Of a DNA stretch of 64,000 bases, positions 8,976 to 17,320 are shown in pieces. The translations under genes were made by a program, and so were the position numbers. The DNA comes from Leadbetterella lacustris (lineage in GTDB: Bacteria; Bacteroidota; Bacteroidia; Cytophagales; Spirosomataceae): assembly GCA_965234335.1 (NCBI GenBank), contig OZ248436.1:12437-76436 (forward strand). The letters run 5' to 3'. Below the pieces are notes generated by a model. It saw only the letters and a list, made by a program, of their open reading frames with translations, did not search any database and was not told where the DNA came from. Within the stretch, counting starts at the first letter, position 1. Each line of letters begins with the position of its first letter.

Positions 8976-9686
8976 TTATTTCACCAAAGTTCCTATTTTT
9001 TCGCCTTCTACCAATCTCAAAAGGTTGCTTTCTTGGTTCATGTCAAAAACGATGATGGGTAGTTTGTTTTCTTTGCAAAGTGTAAAGGCCGTCATGTCCA
9101 TCACTTTAAGTCCTTTTCCTATCACTTCGTCAAACGATATTTCGTCATATTTTGTTGCGTCTGGGTTTTTGCGGGGATCGTCAGAGTAAACACCATCTAC
9201 GCTTGTTCCCTTTAGCAATACGTCGGCTCCTATTTCAACTGCCCGCAATGCACCGCCTGAGTCAGTAGAGAAATAAGGATTACCCGTGCCCGCTCCAAAA
9301 ATCACCACTCGGCCTTTTTCCAAGTGACGAATAGCTCTTCTGCGTATAAAAGGCTCAGCTATTTGCTCCATTTTGATGGCAGACAACAAACGGGTTTTTA
9401 CGCCTTCGCTTTCCAAAGCACTTTGGATGGCCATACCATTAATAACTGTGGCCAACATGCCCATGTAGTCGCCTTGCGAACGGTCAATGCCTGATTTCTG
9501 TGCGGCACCTCTGAAAATGTTACCACCTCCAATAACGATGGCCACCTCACAGCCTGTTGCTACAACTGTTTTTACTGCTTTTGCATATTGTTCTAGAATG
9601 TCTGGATTGATGATTTGACTTTTATCTCCACCGTTGAGGGCTTCGCCGCTTAATTTAAGGAGTATTCGTTTGTATTTCAGAGCCAT
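8976..9686 (-). CDS. pyrH: UMP kinase
   Basis: 236 residues, amino-acid kinase fold. LLKLSGEALNGGDKS at the N-terminus is the phosphate-binding element; VIGGGNIFRGA and GDYMGMLATVINGMA are UMP-binding signatures; GAGTGNPYFSTDSGGALRA is the conserved nucleotide segment. It phosphorylates UMP to UDP in pyrimidine synthesis. First gene of a pyrH-frr operon with a TATCTTTG promoter element 17 bases upstream of the ATG. Confidence 0.97.
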   Translation of the reverse strand: MALKYKRILLKLSGEALNGGDKSQIINPDILEQYAKAVKTVVATGCEVAIVIGGGNIFRGAAQKSGIDRSQGDYMGMLATVINGMAIQSALESEGVKTRLLSAIKMEQIAEPFIRRRAIRHLEKGRVVIFGAGTGNPYFSTDSGGALRAVEIGADVLLKGTSVDGVYSDDPRKNPDATKYDEISFDEVIGKGLKVMDMTAFTLCKENKLPIIVFDMNQESNLLRLVEGEKIGTLVK

Positions 9687-9702
9687 GAATATTGATTTTA
9701 TG

Positions 9703-9710
9703 CAAAGATA
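9703..9710 (-). promoter_or_regulatory. -7 element (TATCTTTG) for pyrH
   Basis: Minus-strand TATCTTTG matches the Bacteroidota -7 consensus TAnnTTTG and is placed to start transcription about 10 bases before the pyrH ATG. No clear -33 TTTG is visible at the expected distance. Confidence 0.55.
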
Positions 9711-9744
9711 ATTTCTAAATTATGAATTATAAAATTGCGAAGGT

Positions 9745-10638
9745 CTATTTCTTTTTATTCAGAAGATAAATGCCCACCATGATAATGGCCATACCCACAT
9801 ATAACCAAATACTTATAGATTCGCCGTCAAACAATCCGGCCATTGTGGCCACTACAGGTATGAGGTAAGTAACGGATGAGGCAAAAACTGGGCTGGAAAT
9901 TTGTAAAACATAGTTATACAATACGGCAGCCAAACCCGAATTGATAGCACCTAAAAGCACGAAATATAGAAGCAAAAGGTGGTTTTCGGGTAGAAATATT
10001 TTTTGAAAAAAATCGGTGCCGAGTAAGATGAAGAAAGCGATGATTCCAACGAAAAGTAAGGAATAAGAACTGATAATGATAGGCTTGACCGTACTCAGGT
10101 GGGTGCCTACAAGATTGGCATTGGTACCATACATGATGGTGGCTGCTATAATCAGTAGGGCATAAGGATTGTTGAAATCTAAAGTATGACTACCACCGCT
10201 CAAGATAAGAATAAGACTCCCGATAAAGCCGATGATGATACCCGTAAACTGAAACTTCTCTATTTTCTTTGAAAAAAACAAGGCCCCCATAATCAAAACA
10301 AACAGGGGTGTGGTGGCGTTAAGCGTGCCTGCTAATGAGCTATTGAGTTTGCTGCCTGCCAAACCAAATATAACCGCAGGTATCAGATAGCCCAATAAAC
10401 CAGAGGTCAATAGTGGAAGGGTTTTGTCTTTTGGGAACTTCCGAAAGTTCAAAAAAGCCCAAGGAGAGAGAGAAAGCCCAGCAATAAATATCCTCCCGGC
10501 TCCAAGTTCGACAGCCGAAAAATTAACCACAACTTTTTTAACTAGAATAAATGATAATCCCCACACAAATGCTAGAAATAGAAGTAGAATCCAAGAAATG
10601 AGCGTTTTGTCTTCGTTGGCGAGAGCTTTTTTAATCAA
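9745..10638 (-). CDS. EamA/DMT-family transporter
   Basis: 297 residues made of about ten hydrophobic helices in two EamA repeats (first repeat from WILLLFLAFVWGLSFILVKK, second beginning near residue 150 with NPYALLIIAATIMYG). This is the drug/metabolite transporter fold, an inner-membrane exporter of amino acids or small metabolites; substrate unknown. The start is a TTG at 10636-10638; a TAATTTTG promoter element 15 bases upstream leaves room for only a very short leader and rules out a longer N-terminus. Confidence 0.85.
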   Translation of the reverse strand: MIKKALANEDKTLISWILLLFLAFVWGLSFILVKKVVVNFSAVELGAGRIFIAGLSLSPWAFLNFRKFPKDKTLPLLTSGLLGYLIPAVIFGLAGSKLNSSLAGTLNATTPLFVLIMGALFFSKKIEKFQFTGIIIGFIGSLILILSGGSHTLDFNNPYALLIIAATIMYGTNANLVGTHLSTVKPIIISSYSLLFVGIIAFFILLGTDFFQKIFLPENHLLLLYFVLLGAINSGLAAVLYNYVLQISSPVFASSVTYLIPVVATMAGLFDGESISIWLYVGMAIIMVGIYLLNKKK

Positions 10639-10652
10639 AGTAGTTTTTTTGT

Positions 10653-10660
10653 CAAAATTA
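10653..10660 (-). promoter_or_regulatory. -7 element (TAATTTTG) for the EamA transporter
   Basis: Minus-strand TAATTTTG fits TAnnTTTG and lies 15 bases upstream of the TTG start, predicting a leader of under 10 bases. Confidence 0.5.
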
Positions 10661-10721
10661 CCGTTTTTTAAATAATTATCTAAATAAATTGTAATTTTAA
10701 CCTCAATTCAACCTTAATGAC

Positions 10722-11828
10722 ATGAAAAAAATATTTTACCTTTTTTTGTTTGTCGCCATGTTTTTGACCGCTCAAGCCGAAGATTTTAAAACTTTGGAAA
10801 TAGGGTCAAAGGCTCCCGACTTTTCTTTGAAAGCTACGGATGGCAAAATCTATAATTTGGCCAGTTTTAAGTCTTACGAATTGCTGGTGATTATTTTTAG
10901 CTGTAATCATTGTCCTACAGCCCAGGCTTATGAGGATAGAATGATTGCTTTTCAAGAAAAATATGCTTCCAAAAAAGTGCGATTAGTAGTAATTAGCCCC
11001 AATGACGACAAGGCAGTACGTTTTGATGAGCTGGGCTATTCGGACCTGAGCGACAGTTACCCCGAGATGGTGCTTAGAGCCAAACAGAAAAAGTACAATT
11101 TTCCTTATTTATACGATGGAGCCACGCAATCCACCTCACAGGCTTACGGCCCCACTACCACGCCTCATGCGTTTGTGTTTGACAAGGGCAGAATCTTACA
11201 ATATGTAGGAAGAATCGACGACGAAGAGCACATTGGTAAAGCCAAGGTTTTTAACTTGGAAAATGCCACGGAAGATTTGTTGAACAAAAGACCAGTGGCT
11301 TCGCCAGTGACAAAGACATTTGGTTGCTCGGTAAAATGGAAGTCCAAGTCGGACTGGAAACTCAAAGAAGTGGAGTCTTGGAAGGAAGAACCAGTAAGTT
11401 TGGATAAAATTGATGTGCAGTTAATACAGAACTTGATAGCAAATACAGAGGGTAAATATAGGCTAATTAATTTTTGGGCTACTTGGTGTGGGCCATGTGT
11501 GGCGGAGTTTTCGGCTTTGGTAGAAACCGATAAGATGTATAGAAATAGAGAATTTGACTTTGTAACCGTTTCGATGGATGACTTTAAAGTTCAAGACAAG
11601 GTATTGAATTTTTTAAAGAAAAAATACGCCTCCAACAAAAATTATATTTTCGGTAGCGAAAAGAAATATGACCTCATAGAAGCGGTAGATCCGAAATGGC
11701 AAGGGGCATTGCCCTACACGATTTTGGTTTCTCCTGAAGGGAAAATCGTTTTTCGTCAAAGTGGGATTATCAATATTGTTGAACTCAGAACGGCCATTGT
11801 TGAGAAAATTGGGAGGTATTTTCCTTGA
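10722..11828 (+). CDS. Exported two-domain redoxin (peroxiredoxin-like + TlpA-like thioredoxin)
   Basis: 368 residues. A Sec signal peptide covers about residues 1-19 (MKKIFYLFLFVAMFLTAQA). The first domain is AhpC/TSA-like with CNHC at residues 61-64 and ends near GRIDDEEHIGKA and FGCSVKWK (about 200-206). The second is a thioredoxin/TlpA domain with the CXXC motif WCGPC at 255-259 and the cis-Pro region in GALPYTILVSPEG. It probably acts as a periplasmic thiol-disulfide reductant or peroxidase. The first domain is a paralogue of the single-domain protein at 13612-14187, which has the same CNHC and a similar tail (GCNIKWK). Confidence 0.85.
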   Translation: MKKIFYLFLFVAMFLTAQAEDFKTLEIGSKAPDFSLKATDGKIYNLASFKSYELLVIIFSCNHCPTAQAYEDRMIAFQEKYASKKVRLVVISPNDDKAVRFDELGYSDLSDSYPEMVLRAKQKKYNFPYLYDGATQSTSQAYGPTTTPHAFVFDKGRILQYVGRIDDEEHIGKAKVFNLENATEDLLNKRPVASPVTKTFGCSVKWKSKSDWKLKEVESWKEEPVSLDKIDVQLIQNLIANTEGKYRLINFWATWCGPCVAEFSALVETDKMYRNREFDFVTVSMDDFKVQDKVLNFLKKKYASNKNYIFGSEKKYDLIEAVDPKWQGALPYTILVSPEGKIVFRQSGIINIVELRTAIVEKIGRYFP

Positions 11829-11944
11829 GGGTCGCTTAGTTATTAGTGCTTTGGTGACCAAGGCACCCATAGCTTATCGAAGCATGCTCCGAATGGAATC
11901 GTAATACTACATGTTACTTTGATTACCTTAAGGAGACAAAGGAG

Positions 11945-11967
11945 GTCAGGCTAGGCTTGTCGAAGCC
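11945..11967. repeat. GTCAGGCT...CTTGTCGAAGCC palindromic intergenic element
   Basis: The segment reads GTCAGGCTAGGCTTGTCGAAGCC in two blocks; GGCTT-GTCG-AAGCC (11954-11967) forms a perfect 5-bp hairpin with a 4-base loop. It resembles the widely scattered CTTCGACAAGCTCAGCCTGAC-type elements seen between genes in many bacteria. It sits in the 238-base gap between the redoxin and hydrolase genes, 11829-12066, which holds no gene. Confidence 0.5.
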
Positions 11968-12066
11968 ACGCTTCAATTGGCAATTTATGAGCTATTGCAT
12001 GTGCCTTTGACGAGCTTAGCGATAAAAAGGTATCACAATAAGAGGGATTGAAATTTTTTCTGAAAC

Positions 12067-12888
12067 CTATATTTTCTTCATCCAATCCAGAGCGTATTCT
12101 AGAACCTGCTCTTTTTCAAATTCATTGTGTATTTCGTGGTAGAGTTTTGGCCAGCCTTTAAACAATACATTGTTTTTCTCGCAGAAAATTTTGCTTGCCT
12201 CAAAGTTGGTCAGAATATCTTCTTCTCCGTGCATAAGCACTAGTGGAACAGAGCTAGATTTTAGGCCATCTAATAGCCACTCGCCCCATTCAATTATGCC
12301 AATGCCTACCACGCCTGAAACCAGATTGTGTACCAAGGGGTCGGCTAGATAAGCGTCTATTATTGCTTTGTCGTGCGATAGGTTATTCACCTCCAAGCCA
12401 TTGGGCTGAGTAAAAGCGGGCATAAATTTTCTTCCAAATTTACCCAAAAGAAGTTTCAGTTGGGGTATTGGAAATCCTGGCTTTAAAGCTGGTGCCGAGG
12501 CAATTACTCCAGAAAGGTTTGGTTTGTTTTTGTAAAGGTAATTCAAAACCAAACAACCACCCATGCTGTGTCCATAAAGAAAAGTGGGTAAATCGGGAGC
12601 AAAGTCTTTGGCGGTTTTTAACAGATCGTCTATTTGCCACAAATAATCTTCCATTTTGGGCGTGTGGCCTTTTGGGCCTTCGGTTTGGCCATGTCCAAAG
12701 ATATCCACAGCCAAAACATTGAAGTTTCGAGATGTAAAGAACTCCGCAAAGTGGTGATACCTGCCGGCGTGTTCGCCGAGGCCATGCACCAAAGCGATAT
12801 TTGCTACAGGCTCACCATCGGCCAACCACTGATTGAAAAACATTTTGCGACCATCAAAGGCCTCTTGGTAGAAGGTTAGGTGTTTCAT
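12067..12888 (-). CDS. Alpha/beta hydrolase, monoacylglycerol-lipase-like
   Basis: 273 residues. The oxyanion motif LVHGLGEHAGRY (about 33-44), nucleophile elbow GHSMGG with Ser at 108, the acid in LVLMHGEEDILT and the His in YHEIHNEFE complete a Ser-Asp-His triad. The arrangement is the Hydrolase_4 / monoglyceride lipase family, which cleaves acylglycerols or related esters. No signal peptide, so cytoplasmic. It stands alone on the minus strand. Confidence 0.85.
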   Translation of the reverse strand: MKHLTFYQEAFDGRKMFFNQWLADGEPVANIALVHGLGEHAGRYHHFAEFFTSRNFNVLAVDIFGHGQTEGPKGHTPKMEDYLWQIDDLLKTAKDFAPDLPTFLYGHSMGGCLVLNYLYKNKPNLSGVIASAPALKPGFPIPQLKLLLGKFGRKFMPAFTQPNGLEVNNLSHDKAIIDAYLADPLVHNLVSGVVGIGIIEWGEWLLDGLKSSSVPLVLMHGEEDILTNFEASKIFCEKNNVLFKGWPKLYHEIHNEFEKEQVLEYALDWMKKI

Positions 12889-12981
12889 GTGTTTATAATT
12901 TACCGCTAAGGCCCAAAGACGCTAAGAAATAATTATTTCTCTGTGTGTCTAAAGTCTTAGTCATGAATGTCTCATTTTAGG

Positions 12982-13314
12982 TTATATTAATTGACTGTCT
13001 TCCAATAACTGAAGTAAAATCTTAGAAGGAATAGCTGCTTGCTCAGATTTGTCATAAATTGAAATCAAAGTGATAATCTCATCATGTATTTTAACACATA
13101 TAATAATCCTTGCACCATCAGATTTTCCCTTATTCTTTGAAGAAATTGCCAATCGTATTTTGAAGCAGCCTTTACCTGTAGAAGTTCCGAACTGCGGGTT
13201 TAAGGTCAGTTCTTGTAATACTGTTTCAAAGTCGCCTATTAGCGAAGGATATTTTCTATAAAATTTTTTGAATTCTTTGTCAAAATTGGGAATGGTTCTT
13301 ATGCTAAAACTCAT
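12982..13314 (-). CDS. RelE/ParE-superfamily toxin
   Basis: 110 residues: FSIRTIPNFDKEFKKFYRKYPSL is the typical RelE/ParE N-terminal strand-helix, followed by GCFKIRLAISSKNKGKSDG and ARIIICVKIHDEIITLISIYDKSE, the central beta strands, with a C-terminal helix. Family members are mRNA interferases or gyrase inhibitors. The frame is intact. Its ATG overlaps by 4 bases (ATGA) the stop of the upstream antitoxin-like frame, which carries an internal stop codon, so the toxin may be unneutralised, silent, or controlled through re-initiation. Confidence 0.82.
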   Translation of the reverse strand: MSFSIRTIPNFDKEFKKFYRKYPSLIGDFETVLQELTLNPQFGTSTGKGCFKIRLAISSKNKGKSDGARIIICVKIHDEIITLISIYDKSEQAAIPSKILLQLLEDSQLI

Positions 13315-13547
13315 GCCGAAAGGGATAACTCTTTTAACAAGTCACCAACTGTACGAGATTTAATTTTTCCTGCCATTTCCATTTCATAGAAACCATTCTT
13401 TATGTTTTTCCAAATTTCCTGTTGTTCTTTACTCAGTGATTTCTCCAACTTCGAAGGTTCGGCAATTTGTACAAAATTCAGATTTTAAATAAGGTTCATA
13501 AAAAAACCGAATTGATGGTCAGGTATATTAACTGTTATTTGTTTCAT
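13311..13547 (-). pseudogene. Antitoxin-like gene with in-frame stop at codon 21
   Basis: On the minus strand, ATG at 13545-13547 opens MKQITVNIPDHQFGFFMNLI, then TAA at 13485-13487 (codon 21). The same frame continues as NLNFVQIAEPSKLEKSLS... for 57 residues to a TGA that overlaps the toxin ATG. The two halves read as one 78-codon protein with a single sense-to-stop change in the middle. The N-terminal MKQITVNIPD is typical of small antitoxins paired with RelE/ParE-type toxins. Possibilities: true nonsense mutation, sequencing error, or re-initiation downstream (no ATG until near the end). Confidence 0.75.
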
Positions 13548-13611
13548 TTTTGAATTTGAGAAATATTTTATAAATATACTTTATTATTAATCTCGAAAGA
13601 ATATTTTTGAT

Positions 13612-14187
13612 TCAATAAATAACGTCTTCTTTCCATTTTATGTTACAGCCCATGCTCGGAAATTGTATCTCAGAAACCAATTGATTGGCCAAAATGGCAT
13701 TCAATGCCCCTCTCAAGTCTTTGCCTGTCAGAGGTTGTGGGTGTTCTACCCTTGGTCTAGATTCATCCAATCGGCCCCTGTATTTGAGTTTTTTATCTTC
13801 CGAGAATATATAAAAATCTGGTGTACAAGCAGCATCATAGGCCTTGGCAACAGCCTGACTTTCATCAAAAAGATAGGGAATGTCTAATTTCCATTCTGCC
13901 ATAAATTCTTTCATTTTTTCTGGGCCATCTTGCGGATATTTTTCGGTGTCATTGGAGCCAATGGCTATAAATGCTACCCCTTTCGAGCGATATTTCCCAG
14001 TTATTCGCACGATTTCGGGCATAACATGTATTACGTATGGGCAATGGTTGCAAATAAACATTATGACCGTTACTTTTTCTCCTTTGATGTCGTGCAGCGA
14101 TAGATTTTTTTTAGAAACCGTATCTGGTAAATTAAAATCGGGTGCCACAGTTCCCAGATTAATCATATTGGAAGGTGTAAGGGCCAT
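13612..14187 (-). CDS. Single-domain AhpC/TSA-type redoxin
   Basis: 191 residues from MALTPSNMINLGTVAPDFNL. The redox motif CNHCPYV lies at about residues 46-52, followed by MPEIVRITGKYRSKGVAFIA and GSNDTEKYPQDGPEKMKEF, then CTPDFYIFSEDKKLKYRGR and a tail with GCNIKWK. Family: thioredoxin-like proteins of peroxiredoxin type. No signal peptide, so cytoplasmic. The frame is open 13 codons further to 14226, but the ATG at 14185-14187 fits homologues better. It is a paralogue of the first half of the exported protein at 10722-11828. Confidence 0.83.
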   Translation of the reverse strand: MALTPSNMINLGTVAPDFNLPDTVSKKNLSLHDIKGEKVTVIMFICNHCPYVIHVMPEIVRITGKYRSKGVAFIAIGSNDTEKYPQDGPEKMKEFMAEWKLDIPYLFDESQAVAKAYDAACTPDFYIFSEDKKLKYRGRLDESRPRVEHPQPLTGKDLRGALNAILANQLVSEIQFPSMGCNIKWKEDVIY

Positions 14188-14237
14188 ATATTGAATGTTT
14201 GAATAATCAAATGTATCATTTTGCAAGGTATTTTCGG

Positions 14238-14245
14238 TACTTTTG
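14238..14245 (+). promoter_or_regulatory. -7 element (TACTTTTG) for the MscS gene
   Basis: TACTTTTG fits TAnnTTTG, 13 bases before the ATG. A TTTTG at 14219-14223 could act as a -33 box, but the spacing (14 bases) is shorter than usual. Confidence 0.5.
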
Positions 14246-14258
14246 TAAAAAAGTTTAG

Positions 14259-14762
14259 ATGGAAATAATGTTGGAGTCGAAATATTTTGAAATTGGTGCG
14301 AGTATAGTGGTATTCATTTTGCTGATGATTGTTCGGGCAATATTTAGGTCAATCATCCGTAAACATGCACACAAATATGACTTAGACGCCGGTCAAAAGA
14401 AATATGCCAACAAGTTCTTTAATTTCGTTTTGGCCATTTTGCTTTTTGTTTGCTTGGGTATTATTTGGGATGTTTCGGTCAAAGGGCTTTCTATCTATTT
14501 TGCCTCTGTTTTTACCATTGTTGGGGTGGCTTTGTTTGCCAACTGGTCTATTCTGAGCAATATCACCTCAGCCATCATTATGTTTTTTAATTCGCCTTAT
14601 AAAATCGGCACCAAGATCCAAATCATGGATAAGGACGACTCTGTGACGGGGACAGTCCTTGATATTACACTTTTCTCAATCCAAATACAGACCGAGGAGG
14701 GAGATATTGTTTCTTATCCAAACAATATCGCTATTCAAAAACCGATAAAACAGTTAAAATAG
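14259..14762 (+). CDS. Short MscS-family mechanosensitive channel
   Basis: 167 residues with three hydrophobic helices (about 11-30, 52-70 and 76-95) and a small beta domain holding SPYKIGTKIQIMDKDDSVTG and YPNNIAIQKPIKQ, the core MscS pore-plus-beta arrangement. It lacks most of the C-terminal cage of the 286-residue E. coli MscS. The likely role is tension-gated relief of osmotic pressure at the inner membrane. Confidence 0.78.
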   Translation: MEIMLESKYFEIGASIVVFILLMIVRAIFRSIIRKHAHKYDLDAGQKKYANKFFNFVLAILLFVCLGIIWDVSVKGLSIYFASVFTIVGVALFANWSILSNITSAIIMFFNSPYKIGTKIQIMDKDDSVTGTVLDITLFSIQIQTEEGDIVSYPNNIAIQKPIKQLK

Positions 14763-14817
14763 GAATAGGATTTAGCTCTGAAACTCGTTTGACAAAATTG
14801 ACAATTAAACACCATTT

Positions 14818-16170
14818 ATGAATCTTCCCGAAGTATTTAAAACCAAACTCTCTCAGATTTTAGGAGCGGAATTTCCAGCTTTTTTAAAGGCATTGGAAAG
14901 CCCAGCTCCGGCAAGTGTGCGATTAAATCCAAAAAAGAAAACTGACTTGTTGACGCTTAATTTTAATGGCAACGTAAGCTGGGCAAAAGATGGGCGGTAC
15001 TTGTCAGAAAAGCCTGTTTTTGAGGAAGATCCTACTTTTCATAGCGGAGCTTATGGTGTACAAGATGCCTCCGCAATGTTTTTGGAATATGTTTTGGAGA
15101 AAATAGTAGATCGCAGCCGACCAATACGGGTTTTGGATTTATGTGCTTCTACGGGTCAGCAAGCCACCTTAGTGGCATCTGTTTTGGGTGAAAAAGACCT
15201 TTTTGTAGCCAACGAAATAGTGAAAAGTCGATTGTCTATTTTGAAAGAGAATATACTAAAATGGGGCTTTAGTAATGTCATTGTGAGTAATCAGGACCCT
15301 GAAACTTTCGCCGATTTAGAAGGTTTTTTTGATGTTGTATTGGTGAATCCCCAGAGTTCGGCAGAGGGAGTTTTTGCTAATAACAGTGGAGCCATAAGCG
15401 AGTGGTCGGAGGCAAACGTACAAATGCATGCGACGCGTCAAAAACGAATTTTAAGTGCCGCGGCCATGTTGGTGGCTCCCAAGGGAGTTTTAATTTACTC
15501 TACCAACACCTACAATGCCACCGAAAATCAGGAAAATGTCAATTGGCTCAACAGAACGCTAGACTTCGAAACGATAGATTTGGATGTTCCTGAAGACTGG
15601 GGAATTACTAAAAACGAGCGTTGCTTCCAGTTTTTTCCACATAAAACCAAAGGCCAAGGCTTTTTCATGGCAGCCATGAAAAACCTTAGTCGGGATGCCA
15701 AGTTTGTAAAAGGCAAGCCTGACTTAAACAGATTAAGAAGAGAACAAAGAGCTATTCTGAAAGATTGGTTCCGTCCAGAGGTATTTGAAGAATTAGAGTT
15801 TTTATACAAAAACGATGGAAATATTGTGGCCATCCGCACTGCTTTATTGGCCGACTATGGCTCTGTTTTAAGGGCATTGGCCAAAAGGTCATCGGGCATA
15901 GAAATCGGTATTTTCAAAGGGAAGGATTTTGTTCCCTCACATGCGTTTGCCTTATCGGATTTGATAGCTGACAGTATTGAGCGTTTAGAAGTGCCTGCTG
16001 TGGAGGCCATGAAATTTTTAAGAAAAGAAAACTTTGAGTTTTCAACCGGGAAAGACGGTTGGTTATTGATTACCTATGGTGGAAATGCCTTAGGTTGGGT
16101 CAAAAAAATTGGCGACAGAATAAATAATTATTTACCAGCCGAATGGAAGATAAGAATCGATATCGACTGA
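14818..16170 (+). CDS. RsmB/NOP-type m5C methyltransferase homologue lacking catalytic cysteines
   Basis: 450 residues with the architecture of RsmF-like 16S rRNA m5C methyltransferases: N-terminal domain, Rossmann core, and C-terminal domain (EFSTGKDGWLLITYGGNALGW resembles the PUA-like tail). Active-site signatures are altered. Motif I is CASTGQQ (109-115) where CAAPGGK is usual. The motif IV DAPCSGEG is replaced by NPQSSAEG (177-184), turning the catalytic Cys into Ser180. Motif VI YSTCTYN is YSTNTYN (227-233), turning the second Cys into Asn230. The rest of the fold (VANEIVKSRLSILKENILKW, ISEWSEANV) is conserved. It is probably a non-catalytic relative, perhaps an RNA-binding factor. No frameshift is seen. 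Confidence 0.85.
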   Translation: MNLPEVFKTKLSQILGAEFPAFLKALESPAPASVRLNPKKKTDLLTLNFNGNVSWAKDGRYLSEKPVFEEDPTFHSGAYGVQDASAMFLEYVLEKIVDRSRPIRVLDLCASTGQQATLVASVLGEKDLFVANEIVKSRLSILKENILKWGFSNVIVSNQDPETFADLEGFFDVVLVNPQSSAEGVFANNSGAISEWSEANVQMHATRQKRILSAAAMLVAPKGVLIYSTNTYNATENQENVNWLNRTLDFETIDLDVPEDWGITKNERCFQFFPHKTKGQGFFMAAMKNLSRDAKFVKGKPDLNRLRREQRAILKDWFRPEVFEELEFLYKNDGNIVAIRTALLADYGSVLRALAKRSSGIEIGIFKGKDFVPSHAFALSDLIADSIERLEVPAVEAMKFLRKENFEFSTGKDGWLLITYGGNALGWVKKIGDRINNYLPAEWKIRIDID

Positions 16171-16290
16171 TTGGTATAATACTCAGTTTAGATAAAACGT
16201 AAATAAATTGCTCGCCCATTTATGAGCGAATAGTTAAAAAGTTAATTGACGAATTATCAAATTAAGAATTAACACATTAAAAAAAACACT

Positions 16291-16298
16291 TATTTTTG
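16291..16298 (+). promoter_or_regulatory. -7 element (TATTTTTG) for the 16321 gene
   Basis: TATTTTTG matches TAnnTTTG and lies 22 bases before the ATG. No good -33 is visible. Confidence 0.5.
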
Positions 16299-16320
16299 CA
16301 TTTTCAATAAACAAAACCCA

Positions 16321-17316
16321 ATGTCGCAGAAGTTTGCATTTACCATTTGTTCCATCAACTATTTGGCCCAAGCAAAGGTTCTGGCCGATTCACTAAAGAA
16401 AACCAATCCCGACTATGAGTTTGTGATAGGCCTTTGTGATAAAATTGACGGCAGCGGTGTAGATACTAGCAAGTTGGAAGGGTTTAACCTACTCGAAGTT
16501 CACAAAATTGGTATCGATGGTTTTGAGGAAATGTGTGATAGATACGACATTACAGAACTCAACACAGCCATAAAGCCTTTCTTCATCAACTATTTTTTTA
16601 AAACCAAAAAAGATATTGACTCAGTTATTTATTTTGACCCGGACATCGAGATTTTTGATAAACTGACAGGATTAGAGGAGGGTTTAGCTGAAAATAATGT
16701 TATTCTCACGCCGCACTTTTATACACCTATATTTGATAAAAAGACCCGCACCGAACAGCAAATGTTTGTAAACGGTATCTATAATTTGGGTTTTTTGGCG
16801 GTGAGCCGTTCAGAGGAAACCGACAAGTTTATGCACTGGTGGATGACCAAGCTCAAGACAGAGTGCTATATGGATATTCAAAATGGAATGTTTGTGGATC
16901 AGCTGTACTGCAACATGGTGCCTTTGTACTTTGAAGGCGTTAAAATAGATAAATATCCAGGCTATAATATTTCGTATTGGAATCTTCATGAACGTAATTT
17001 TACCTTTGAAAACGGCAAATATTTCGTTAATGGAGAGCCTTTGGTGTTTTATCATTTTAGTGGTATCAACATCAAAGACCCACAAAATATTTCGCGTTGG
17101 CAGGATAGATTTGACCTCAATAACAGGCCAGATTTGGCAGAAATATTTAAGAGCTATAGAGCTCAATTGGCTAAAAATGAAAACGATTATTTTAAATCAA
17201 TTCGTTGTTTTTATCTGAAACCTGTGCCAGAACTACCCAAAAAGAGTATTCTAAAACGTATTCTTACTTCGATTACATTCAGGATTTATCATTTCTGCGA
17301 AAAATTACCTATTTAA
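16321..17316 (+). CDS. GT-A-type glycosyltransferase (GT8-like)
   Basis: 331 residues: FAFTICSINYLAQAKVLADS at the N-terminus is typical of GT8-like enzymes acting on stored or surface glycans, and VIYFDPDIEIF (about residues 100-110) carries the DXD metal motif as DPD. NGIYNLGFLAVSR and a C-terminal YHFSGINIKDP support the GT-A fold. It lies 4 bases before a GT4 gene on the same strand. Donor and acceptor are unknown; involvement in surface polysaccharide or glycoprotein synthesis is inferred from the neighbours. Confidence 0.78.
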   Translation: MSQKFAFTICSINYLAQAKVLADSLKKTNPDYEFVIGLCDKIDGSGVDTSKLEGFNLLEVHKIGIDGFEEMCDRYDITELNTAIKPFFINYFFKTKKDIDSVIYFDPDIEIFDKLTGLEEGLAENNVILTPHFYTPIFDKKTRTEQQMFVNGIYNLGFLAVSRSEETDKFMHWWMTKLKTECYMDIQNGMFVDQLYCNMVPLYFEGVKIDKYPGYNISYWNLHERNFTFENGKYFVNGEPLVFYHFSGINIKDPQNISRWQDRFDLNNRPDLAEIFKSYRAQLAKNENDYFKSIRCFYLKPVPELPKKSILKRILTSITFRIYHFCEKLPI

Positions 17317-17320
17317 CCTT

